A stretch of 64,000 nt of DNA from Polynucleobacter sp. UB-Piko-W3. Lineage in GTDB: Bacteria > Pseudomonadota > Gammaproteobacteria > Burkholderiales > Burkholderiaceae. A model generated the notes under the pieces. That model did not search any database, was not told the DNA's origin, and saw only the letters and a program-made list of their open reading frames with translations. The DNA is taken from the NCBI RefSeq assembly GCF_018881635.1, contig NZ_JACVPY010000002.1, forward strand, positions 91,374 through 155,373, written 5' to 3'. The position numbers and the translations under genes are program-made. This document shows, one piece after another, positions 48,429-55,958 of the stretch. Every line of letters begins with the position of its first letter. The stretch's first letter is position 1.

Positions 48429-49577
48429 ATGCAATTTGACTTTTACTCAACCCATTCAATCTTGGTAGCGCGAGGTAGCTCAGCAAATCTTGCAAACAAG
48501 ATTCAAGAGCGAGGCGGTAAATCGGTATTGATTATTACTGACCCTGGTGTTCTTGCTGCGGGCTTGCTGAGCAGGGTAATGCCTCAATTTAAAGAATTGA
48601 AACTCTTGGTTCAAATCTTCTCTGAGGTTCAAGCCGATCCCCCTGTTTCTGTTATTGATAAGGCAATCCAGGCAGCGCAAGAATGTCATGCTGACTATAT
48701 TGTCGGGTTTGGTGGCGGTAGCTCAATGGACGTTGCAAAGCTGGTTGCTTTGTTATCGCCGGGCAAAGAAAGATTGTCGGACATTTATGGCATTGGCATA
48801 GCTAAGGGACCAAGGCTGCCTTTGATTTTGGTGCCCACCACTGCGGGTACTGGCTCTGAGGTTACTCAAAGTTCTGTTGTGACAGTAAGTGAGAGTGAGA
48901 AAAAAGGCGTACTTTCACCCCATCTTCTACCAGACCTGGCAATACTCGACGCAGAATTAACCCTGGGGCTGCCATCCCATGTAACTGCTGCAACTGGCAT
49001 TGATGCAATGGTGCATGCAATTGAAGCATTCACCACTAAATGGCTAAAAAATCCAATGTCAGATTGCGTTGCCAAAGAGTCGCTGAGATTACTGTCTGGC
49101 AACCTTCATAAAGCTGTTCATTCAGGCAATGATATTGTTGCGCGTGAAAATATGCTGCTAGGCGCATGTTTGGCTGGTATGGCGTTTACAAATGCACCCG
49201 TTGCTGGGGTGCATGCCTTAGCCTATCCAATTGGCGCAAGATTTCATGTGCCGCATGGGTTATCTAACTCATTAATGTTGGCGCCTGTGATCCGATTTAA
49301 TATTGAAGTCGCCCACTCAATGTATGCAGAACTTGGCCAAATTATTAAGCCTGGTCTCATGGGCTCAAGTATTGAGCAGGCTACTCAGTTAGCTGATTAT
49401 CTTGGCGGCCTAGCTGGCGAGCTTGGATTGCCACAGAAGTTAGTTGAGGTTGGTATTACAAAGCACGATGTTGATCAACTGGCCCGAGACGCAATGCTAC
49501 AAACGCGATTGCTCATGAATAGTCCACGAGAAATTACTCTCAATGATGCTGTAGCACTATATCGAGAAGCTTTATAG
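48429..49577 (+). CDS. Iron-containing (group III) alcohol dehydrogenase
   Basis: A 382-residue protein with the NAD-binding GGGSSMDVAKLVALL and PTTAGTGSEVTQSSVV, and iron ligands in ATGIDAMVHAIEAF and HALAYPIGARFHVPHG. Group III enzymes act on short alcohols/aldehydes or maleylacetate. It is the fourth gene of the hpsN-like operon, 21 bp after the zinc dehydrogenase, and has no counterpart in the known hpsNOP set, so it may handle sulfolactaldehyde or a second sulfonate alcohol (speculative). Convergent with a LysR gene, the two 3' ends overlapping by 6 nt. Confidence 0.75.
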   Translation: MQFDFYSTHSILVARGSSANLANKIQERGGKSVLIITDPGVLAAGLLSRVMPQFKELKLLVQIFSEVQADPPVSVIDKAIQAAQECHADYIVGFGGGSSMDVAKLVALLSPGKERLSDIYGIGIAKGPRLPLILVPTTAGTGSEVTQSSVVTVSESEKKGVLSPHLLPDLAILDAELTLGLPSHVTAATGIDAMVHAIEAFTTKWLKNPMSDCVAKESLRLLSGNLHKAVHSGNDIVARENMLLGACLAGMAFTNAPVAGVHALAYPIGARFHVPHGLSNSLMLAPVIRFNIEVAHSMYAELGQIIKPGLMGSSIEQATQLADYLGGLAGELGLPQKLVEVGITKHDVDQLARDAMLQTRLLMNSPREITLNDAVALYREAL

Positions 49578-50447
49578 GCTAGATAAGAAATGCTGCTTTA
49601 TGGCTAGCGTAATGTTTTGTCTTCCATGCTTCTTACGTTCTAGAAGGCCAACCTTGCGATAGATTGTTTTACCGGGCAAATCCTGAATGCGAAGTTGCCG
49701 ATCATTTTCCCAGGAGATGTTCGCTAGTTTTGGCACTATGGAGTAGCCGAGTCCTTGGCGAACCAATTCAATGATGGCCTCTACAGAGTTGAGCTCCATA
49801 CCTTCTTGTATGAATAGCTTATTAGCTTTAATAGTTTGATCTACAAGATGTCCTGTCCAGGTATTTCTTTCAAATCGAATAAAGGGTAGGTTAGGATCGG
49901 TATGTGATGCGCCTGATTTACTTTTTGATGGAGAAACTGGACTGATTAAGATCATCGGTTCTTTATATAACTCTGTCCATTGCACATTCTGGGGTAATGC
50001 GTATGGAGACTCAGTCACAATTGCCGCATCAAGCGTGCCTTCAATTAGTTGATCCAAAAAATTACTGGATAAGCCAGCTATCAATTTGATTTCTAACTCA
50101 GGATAGTTATGTTTGATTTCATTGAGGGTTTTGCCAAATGCACCCATCAGTGTGGAAACCAGGGCACCTAGGACAATTGTGCCGTTGATGTTAGATTGAA
50201 GGTTTGAGCGTAGGGCTTCATAGCGAGCCACAATTTCCTGGATAGGCTCAATCAGGGATCTGCCATGAGCATTTAAAGTCAGGGAGCGCTTAGTCCGATC
50301 AAAGAGCTCCAGACCAATTTCTTTTTCCAATTGCTGCAACTGTTGACCAGCCGCAGCCGCGGTCAAACCAATTTCCCGAGCGGCCGCTGCAACGCTCTTG
50401 TGGCGGGTAATCGCCAAGAAGTTTTTGAGGGTTTTAATACTGGACAT
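49572..50447 (-). CDS. LysR-family transcriptional regulator
   Basis: A 291-residue LysR protein with N-terminal helix-turn-helix LKNFLAITRHKSVAAAAREIGLTAAAAGQQLQQLEKEIGLELFDRTKRSL and a C-terminal effector domain. It is divergent from the FeS subunit gene across 82 bp holding a TTCTTT-N5-AAAGAA element, so it probably controls the FeS-anchor-hydrolyase-flavoprotein operon. Effector unknown, presumably a C4 or similar dicarboxylate. Confidence 0.88.
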   Translation of the reverse strand: MSSIKTLKNFLAITRHKSVAAAAREIGLTAAAAGQQLQQLEKEIGLELFDRTKRSLTLNAHGRSLIEPIQEIVARYEALRSNLQSNINGTIVLGALVSTLMGAFGKTLNEIKHNYPELEIKLIAGLSSNFLDQLIEGTLDAAIVTESPYALPQNVQWTELYKEPMILISPVSPSKSKSGASHTDPNLPFIRFERNTWTGHLVDQTIKANKLFIQEGMELNSVEAIIELVRQGLGYSIVPKLANISWENDRQLRIQDLPGKTIYRKVGLLERKKHGRQNITLAIKQHFLSSL

Positions 50448-50466
50448 GAGTTTTATTATAAATAAT

Positions 50467-50483
50467 TTCTTTATCTCAAAGAA
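50467..50483. promoter_or_regulatory. Candidate LysR-type operator
   Basis: TTCTTT-ATCTC-AAAGAA, an interrupted palindrome containing T-N11-A, 20 bp from the LysR start codon and 47 bp from the divergent operon. Placement is right for LysR activation and autorepression. Confidence 0.5.
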
Positions 50484-50529
50484 AAATTAATTCGATTTAT
50501 TTTTTACTATCTATCAATATAATGAGCAG

Positions 50530-51261
50530 ATGTCAAATACCGATCTCAAAGTAAACGTCTGGCGAGGCTCCCAAGAGGGTGAGTTCGTTGAGTATTTGGT
50601 GCCACGAAACCCAAATCAAACGGTTCTGGATGTGGTTACCTATATTCAGAGAAAGCTTGATCCCACTTTAAGCTATCGCTTTGCCTGTCGTGTCGGAATG
50701 TGTGGTTCATGCGCAATGACCGTCAATGGAGTGGCTCGTTGGACTTGCCGTACTCACGTTTCTAAAATTGTGGAGGGGGATTCTTTAGAAATTGCCCCCC
50801 TGAATAACTTGCCTGTTATTAAAGATCTCGCTACCGATATGCGTGAATTTTTTAATAAGTGGAAGGGTGCTGTTGGATTCTTTAAAGGTGACAAAACACG
50901 TCACGATGATTTTACAAAAGTACAGCCAAATTCTGAGGAGCGTCAATTGGCAGACGCTGGTATCGAATGTATTGGTTGTGGTGTTTGCTATGCCTCATGC
51001 GAGGTAGTTCAATCTAGACCAAACTATCTCGGGCCCGCAGCTCTCAATCGTGCTTGGACTCTAACAAATGATGTGAGAGATGTTCAGCAGCTAGAGCGCA
51101 TGAGAGCTGTAGCGGGTGATGCAGGTTGCCACGCTTGCCATTCACAAGGCTCTTGCACTGAGTTCTGTCCCAAGGCGATTGAGCCAACTGCAAGCATTGC
51201 TGGTCTCAAAAAGTTAGTCGCTAGAGCTGCTGCCCGAGGTAGCAAGTGGGGCAAGCTATGA
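50530..51261 (+). CDS. Fumarate reductase/succinate dehydrogenase-like iron-sulfur subunit
   Basis: A 243-residue FrdB/SdhB homologue with an N-terminal [2Fe-2S] domain (FACRVGMCGSCAMTVNGVARWTC), then CIGCGVCYASC for the [4Fe-4S] cluster and CHACHSQGSCTEFCP for the remaining cluster. It passes electrons between the flavoprotein encoded at the end of the operon and the membrane quinone site. Its stop overlaps the next start by ATGA. Confidence 0.88.
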   Translation: MSNTDLKVNVWRGSQEGEFVEYLVPRNPNQTVLDVVTYIQRKLDPTLSYRFACRVGMCGSCAMTVNGVARWTCRTHVSKIVEGDSLEIAPLNNLPVIKDLATDMREFFNKWKGAVGFFKGDKTRHDDFTKVQPNSEERQLADAGIECIGCGVCYASCEVVQSRPNYLGPAALNRAWTLTNDVRDVQQLERMRAVAGDAGCHACHSQGSCTEFCPKAIEPTASIAGLKKLVARAAARGSKWGKL

Positions 51262-51608
51262 GTAACAATGTTTTGCAGGCTAAGCTTTGGTATGCACAAA
51301 GAATTAGCGCCATGGTGCTTGGTATTTGTGTTGCGATTCATTTGGCGATTATTTTTTATGCCATCAGGGGCGGTCTTACTGCCCAAGAAATTTTAGGACG
51401 TACCCAAGGCAATGCGCTATTTGCTATTTTTTATGAAATTTTTGTCCTAGCCTGCTTTGTACATGCTCCAATTGGTATGGCCAATATATTGCAAGAGATC
51501 TTCCCAAACAGCGGATTAGCTAGACCTATCGCCTGGATTCTTGCTCTACTGATTTTGATTCTTGGTACTACCGCTGTTGTTGGTGTTTTTACAGGTGGTC
51601 AGATATGA
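51258..51608 (+). CDS. Membrane anchor subunit (SdhC/FrdC-like)
   Basis: A 116-residue protein with three hydrophobic segments. AKLWYAQRISAMVLGICVAIHL has the R-x-S...H pattern of succinate:quinone oxidoreductase cytochrome b subunits, and CFVHAPIGMANI supplies a second His suited to heme ligation. ATG at 51258 overlaps the FeS stop (ATGA), and its own stop overlaps the next start the same way, so translation is coupled. Confidence 0.8.
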   Translation: MSNNVLQAKLWYAQRISAMVLGICVAIHLAIIFYAIRGGLTAQEILGRTQGNALFAIFYEIFVLACFVHAPIGMANILQEIFPNSGLARPIAWILALLILILGTTAVVGVFTGGQI

Positions 51609-51964
51609 GTTCCAGACCAAAATTAGATTACCGCGCCAAAACCCACTTATCTTATTTTGCGTATGCATGCCACCGCTTTTCTGGCTTGTTATTGGCATGC
51701 TTTATCCCGCTACACTTTCTGATGCTGTCTCAATCTCTAAGAGGTGCAGAAGGTTTTCAGAAATCCCTCACGCTCACGGATTTGTGGGTATTTAAGTTTG
51801 GTGAGTGGGCCTTGGTGATTTTGCTGGCCGTTCATTTGGCTGGCGGTATACGTCTTCTCATGATTGAGTTTGGCCCATGGAAGGGCTTGCGTAAAGGCTG
51901 GATACAGCTCTCTATTTTGTTCGCGATCGTTTGCGGGCTCCTATTTTTATATTTTGCTAGTTGA
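51605..51964 (+). CDS. Second membrane anchor subunit (SdhC-like)
   Basis: A 119-residue protein with three hydrophobic helices and the SdhC-like signature YACHRFSGLLLACFIPLHFL, plus LAVHLAGGIRLL, each with a His able to bind heme. Both small anchors look cytochrome-b-like, together giving a two-subunit anchor. It is followed after 10 bp by the hydro-lyase alpha subunit. Confidence 0.8.
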   Translation: MSSRPKLDYRAKTHLSYFAYACHRFSGLLLACFIPLHFLMLSQSLRGAEGFQKSLTLTDLWVFKFGEWALVILLAVHLAGGIRLLMIEFGPWKGLRKGWIQLSILFAIVCGLLFLYFAS

Positions 51965-51974
51965 TTGGGCTGAT

Positions 51975-52850
51975 ATGCAATTACAAATGAGTTTAGTGGA
52001 AGAGGCTTGTAAAGAGCTTTACATTCGCGCCTTAAAGGTACTGCCTGATGACATTAAGGCAGGTATAGATAAATTGAATAAAGCTGAGACAGATTCACGT
52101 GCTCAGGTGGTATTGAAGACCATGATTACGAATATCTCGGTTGCAGAGCGTGAAGATAATCTCCTATGCCAAGATACTGGCCTACCGATTTACAACGTGA
52201 AGATTGGTAGTAATGTGCAATTTGATGGCATGGCATTAAAGGCTGCTATTCGCAAAGGGTGCGAGCGCGCTACCAGAGAGTATCCCCTGCGATCTTCAGT
52301 AGTACATCCAATTACCCGTAAAAATAATCACACCTCGTGTGGTATTGATATGCCGGCAATTCATATTGATTTCTATGATGCTGCAGAGTCTATTGAAATT
52401 GAGATGGTTCCTAAAGGAAGTGGCTCAGAGAACAATTCCTTTTTAAAAATGGCAATTCCTGCTGACGGTATTAATGGCGTTAAAGCTTTTGTAATTGATA
52501 GTGTTGTCTCTGCTGGCGGCAAGACTTGCCCACCAACGATCGTTGGTGTTGGAGTTGGTGGAACGTCTGATCAATGCGTGGCTATGGCTAAACGTGCAGC
52601 GACTCGTGAGTTGGGTAGTGTATGTAGCGATGAAGAGGGTGCCAAGCTAGAGAAGGAGCTAAGTGCAGCTGTCAATCAGCTTGGAATCGGCCCACAAGGA
52701 CTTGGTGGCGATGGAACAGCATTTGCGGTCCACGTAGAGCTGGCACATACGCATATCACCTTAAATCCTGTAGCTGTCAATATGCAATGCCATTCGGCTC
52801 GCAGAGCGCGTGCAACCTTTACGCCATCTGGCGTTACCTATGGATTCTAG
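51975..52850 (+). CDS. Class I fumarase/L(+)-tartrate dehydratase alpha subunit
   Basis: A 291-residue protein, starting at ATG 51975, of the two-subunit [4Fe-4S] hydro-lyase family. DNLLCQDTGLPIYNVKIG and KNNHTSCGIDMPAIHI hold two cluster cysteines, and PPTIVGVGVGGTSDQCVAMAKRA and HVELAHTHITLNPVAVNMQCHSARR the third. It hydrates fumarate to malate, or dehydrates tartrate; the family does not separate these by motif. The beta subunit follows after 10 bp. Confidence 0.88.
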   Translation: MQLQMSLVEEACKELYIRALKVLPDDIKAGIDKLNKAETDSRAQVVLKTMITNISVAEREDNLLCQDTGLPIYNVKIGSNVQFDGMALKAAIRKGCERATREYPLRSSVVHPITRKNNHTSCGIDMPAIHIDFYDAAESIEIEMVPKGSGSENNSFLKMAIPADGINGVKAFVIDSVVSAGGKTCPPTIVGVGVGGTSDQCVAMAKRAATRELGSVCSDEEGAKLEKELSAAVNQLGIGPQGLGGDGTAFAVHVELAHTHITLNPVAVNMQCHSARRARATFTPSGVTYGF

Positions 52851-52860
52851 GATAGCGAAT

Positions 52861-53472
52861 ATGGCCCATTACAACCTTGCAACACCTGTTACTGAAGAAG
52901 ATATTCGTAAGCTTCGCATTAACGATACGGTGACTTTGCAAAACACCTTGTTTGGCATCCGCGATGCAACGCAAATTCAGATGTTCGATCATGGTCGTAA
53001 GACACATTTTGACTTGAATGGTCATGCAGTAATCCATACGGCGCCTAATGTTCGTAAAGTTGCAGTAAGTAAAGAGTTTCCTGCTGGTTATGAGCCTATT
53101 TGCATTGGCACTACCACTTCAGATCGTATGGAGCGTTTCACTCGCCCCTTGATGACACAGAATGGGGTTCGCATGATTGTCGGTAAGGGCGGTATGCGTG
53201 AAGATTCTGCACAAGCATTTAAGGATCTAGGTGGAGTATATCTAGCAATTATTGGTGGCACTGCAGCTCTTGAGACCACTTGGATAGAGCAAATTGAAGA
53301 TGTCGATATGGACGATCTCAATCCAGAGTCACTCTGGCGTTTCAAGATTAAAGACTTCGGCCCATTGCTAGTTGCAATGGATAGCCATGGAGGAAGTATT
53401 TATCAGGAAGTGAAGAGTGATGTGGCGCTTAAAAAAGAAGCCGTATTAAAAAGTCTTGGAATTACTTCATGA
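52861..53472 (+). CDS. Class I fumarase/L(+)-tartrate dehydratase beta subunit
   Basis: A 203-residue beta subunit: HYNLATPVTEEDIRKLRINDTVTLQ, GKGGMREDSAQAFKDLGGVYLAIIGGTAAL and ESLWRFKIKDFGPLLVAMDSHG are family marks. ATG at 52861 has AGGA upstream; an in-frame ATG at 52840 is possible. Its stop overlaps the flavoprotein start by 4 nt, tying hydro-lyase and redox subunits into one translational unit. Confidence 0.88.
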   Translation: MAHYNLATPVTEEDIRKLRINDTVTLQNTLFGIRDATQIQMFDHGRKTHFDLNGHAVIHTAPNVRKVAVSKEFPAGYEPICIGTTTSDRMERFTRPLMTQNGVRMIVGKGGMREDSAQAFKDLGGVYLAIIGGTAALETTWIEQIEDVDMDDLNPESLWRFKIKDFGPLLVAMDSHGGSIYQEVKSDVALKKEAVLKSLGITS

Positions 53473-55190
53473 GCGCTATCCCAACAATTAACACCGATAT
53501 TCTCATTCTGGGCTCTGGAGGCGCAGGCCTTTTTGCCGCCTTACATGCACATCAAGAAAATCCTAACTTAGATATCACGATCGCAGTGAAAGGCTTATTA
53601 GGTAAGTCTGGCTGCACACGCATGGTCCAAGGTGGTTACAACGTAGCTTTGGCTGAGGGTGATTCTGTCGAGCGCCATTTTATGGACACGATTGAGGGTG
53701 GCAAATGGCTCTGCGATCAAGATTTAGCCTGGACGCTAGTCAACACTGCAGTTGAGCGGATTCATGAGCTAGAAAATGAGCTAGGATGCTTTTTTGATCG
53801 TAATCCTGATGGTACGGTTCATCAAAAAGCATTTGCTGGCCAAACATTTGATCGGACTGTTCATAAGGGTGACTTAACAGGCATCGAGATTATCAATCGT
53901 CTAGCGGAGCAAGTATGGGCCAGAGGTATTAATCGTCTTGAAGAGCATCGCGCTATTGAATTGATCCATAGCAAAGATGGAAAATCACTTGCAGGTGTCT
54001 TAATGCTCAATATGCAGACTGGCCAATTTGTATTGGTGCGTGCCAAAGCTGTCTTGCTAGCCACTGGTGGTGGCCCGACAATGTATAAATACCATACCCC
54101 TTCGGGAGATAAGAGTTGTGATGGCTTAGCAATGGCTCTGCGTGCTGGCCTCGTTTTGCGTGATATGGAGATGGTGCAATTTCATCCCACAGGACTATTA
54201 GCTGGCCCAGGCACTCGTATGACTGGCACAGTTATTGAAGAAGGCTTGCGTGGAGCTGGTGGTTATTTACTCAATGGCAATCAAGAGCGCTTTATGGGTA
54301 ACTATGATCCGCGCAACGAACGTGCCACAAGGGATATTGTTTCTAGATCAATTAATTCTGAAATCCGTGCTGGGCGCGCAACTCCTAATGGCGGTGTTTA
54401 TATTCAAATGAGTCATTTAGGTCCTGAGAACGTACGCAAACTATTTAAGGGTATGGTCGAGCGTTGTGCTGATAGTGGATTTGATTTAACTAGGGATTTA
54501 GTCGAGGTTGTGCCAACTGCCCACTACATGATGGGCGGCCTGGTCTTTAAGAAGGATTGCAGCACTGATCTCCCAGGACTGTTTGCTGCTGGTGAGGATA
54601 CTGGTGGCGTACATGGCGCTAATCGCTTAGGCGGCAATGGTGTTGCCAACTCAACTGTATTTGGCGGCATCGCAGGAGAGTCAATGGCTCGTTGGGTTGC
54701 TTCACAACAACTAAGTGAGTGCAATATGGATGAGGTAGCAGCAAGCATTCATGAGCATGAAGCACCACTGAAAAAGATGCCTGGTGACATTGAGGCTATA
54801 CGAGATGAACTCGCAGAGTGCATGTGGGATGATGTCGGTATTTCAAGAACTAAAGAAAGTTTATTTCGCGCACGTCAAACTTTGAAGCAGCTAGCTTCAC
54901 AATTAAATCAAATGGGCGTTGGCGATATTCAGCGGGAATACAGTAATACTTGGCAAGATTGGATGAACTTACAAAACCTCATTTTGGTTAGTCAGTCCGT
55001 AACAGAGGCGGCTATTGCCAGAGAGAATTCTAGAGGGGCGCACTACCGTGAAGATTTCCCGGAGCCTGGATCGCTCGAAGACTCTTATTACACAGCTGTT
55101 CACCTTAATGACCAAGAGCTGAAGATTGAAAATCGCCCAGTGCAATTTACGATGATCAAGCCAGGACAAACAATCTTGGTTGAGGCTTAA
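53469..55190 (+). CDS. Fumarate reductase/succinate dehydrogenase-like flavoprotein subunit
   Basis: A 573-residue FAD-binding protein: GSGGAGLFAAL dinucleotide site (16-26), VQFHPTGLL, RDIVSRSI, HYMMGGLV and GANRLGGNGVANSTVFGG, covering the His and Arg residues used in FrdA catalysis. At the position of the FAD-linking His in SdhA/FrdA (SHTVxxQGG) it reads GCTRMVQGG, with Cys49 in place of His, so FAD is probably not covalently bound through that residue. This points to fumarate reduction or a related dicarboxylate rather than succinate oxidation. Last redox gene of the operon. Confidence 0.85.
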   Translation: MSAIPTINTDILILGSGGAGLFAALHAHQENPNLDITIAVKGLLGKSGCTRMVQGGYNVALAEGDSVERHFMDTIEGGKWLCDQDLAWTLVNTAVERIHELENELGCFFDRNPDGTVHQKAFAGQTFDRTVHKGDLTGIEIINRLAEQVWARGINRLEEHRAIELIHSKDGKSLAGVLMLNMQTGQFVLVRAKAVLLATGGGPTMYKYHTPSGDKSCDGLAMALRAGLVLRDMEMVQFHPTGLLAGPGTRMTGTVIEEGLRGAGGYLLNGNQERFMGNYDPRNERATRDIVSRSINSEIRAGRATPNGGVYIQMSHLGPENVRKLFKGMVERCADSGFDLTRDLVEVVPTAHYMMGGLVFKKDCSTDLPGLFAAGEDTGGVHGANRLGGNGVANSTVFGGIAGESMARWVASQQLSECNMDEVAASIHEHEAPLKKMPGDIEAIRDELAECMWDDVGISRTKESLFRARQTLKQLASQLNQMGVGDIQREYSNTWQDWMNLQNLILVSQSVTEAAIARENSRGAHYREDFPEPGSLEDSYYTAVHLNDQELKIENRPVQFTMIKPGQTILVEA

Positions 55191-55192
55191 TT

Positions 55193-55948
55193 ATTTTTGA
55201 TCTCATTGACCCGATCCATTTTGGATTAGCGACCTTAATTATTTTTGGCGCCTATTTTATTTTTGGCATATCAGGATTTGGATCATCAATCATTGCCGTC
55301 CCACTGCTGGTGCAGATGTATCCATTGAAATCAGTAGTTCCAATGATGGTGATTATTGATATATGTGGCTCTTTATATGTCGGCAGAAAATCTTCTCAAG
55401 ATGCTAATCTCAAAGAGCTTAAATGGCTCTTTCCATTCAGTCTAATCGGGATGATTTTAGGAATTGTGTTGTTGGTGAAGGCGCCAAGTGAGCCACTATT
55501 AATTGCATTAGGATGTTTCGCCTTAATTAATGGTCTCCGAGTCTTATGGCAAAGAAATTCAGAAATGGGTGATCCTATTAGTAAGTGGTGGGCCGCACCA
55601 TTTGGCTTTCTTGGGGGTGCTTTTACTGCATTGTTTGCAACTGGTGGCCCAATTTATGTTTCCTATCTTAGCTTTCGCATTAAAGATCCAAGAGCCTTAC
55701 GTGCAACGATGGTATTAACGATTTTTATGTTGACGTTTTTACGTCTGGCTTTCATGTTGGTAACTGGCCTCATTTTGAGTTGGTCAGTTATAGGCTTGGC
55801 GGTTTGTTTAATGCCTGCTACTTTCCTTGGTATTTGGTTAGGCACTCACGTGCATACTAAGTTAAGCGGCCCCGCTATCAGGATAACTTTTGCGGCGATT
55901 TTGATTTTTTCTGGAACGATGCTACTAATACGTCAAGTACTAGATTAG
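55193..55948 (+). CDS. TauE/SafE-family membrane protein, candidate sulfite exporter (probable ATT start)
   Basis: A TauE/SafE-type transporter of about 251 residues. The family's N-terminal helix is encoded as IHFGLATLIIFGAYFIFGISGFGSSIIAVPLL, which lies upstream of the first conventional start (GTG at 55310). The only codons available before it are ATT at 55190 and 55193; GAGG of the preceding gene's end sits 7-9 nt ahead of 55193. TauE is a known sulfite exporter in Cupriavidus C2-sulfonate metabolism; here it lies within a sulfonate locus and could export the sulfite made by SuyAB. Convergent with the ThDP-enzyme gene. Confidence 0.78.
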   Translation: MFDLIDPIHFGLATLIIFGAYFIFGISGFGSSIIAVPLLVQMYPLKSVVPMMVIIDICGSLYVGRKSSQDANLKELKWLFPFSLIGMILGIVLLVKAPSEPLLIALGCFALINGLRVLWQRNSEMGDPISKWWAAPFGFLGGAFTALFATGGPIYVSYLSFRIKDPRALRATMVLTIFMLTFLRLAFMLVTGLILSWSVIGLAVCLMPATFLGIWLGTHVHTKLSGPAIRITFAAILIFSGTMLLIRQVLD

Positions 55949-55958
55949 CTTTCCCAAG

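Noticed and set aside
55310-55948. GTG at 55310 as the start of the TauE/SafE gene
   Set aside because: It would remove about 39 residues, including the first helix with the conserved GxxGFGSS segment, and there is no clear ribosome-binding site; an upstream ATT fits better.
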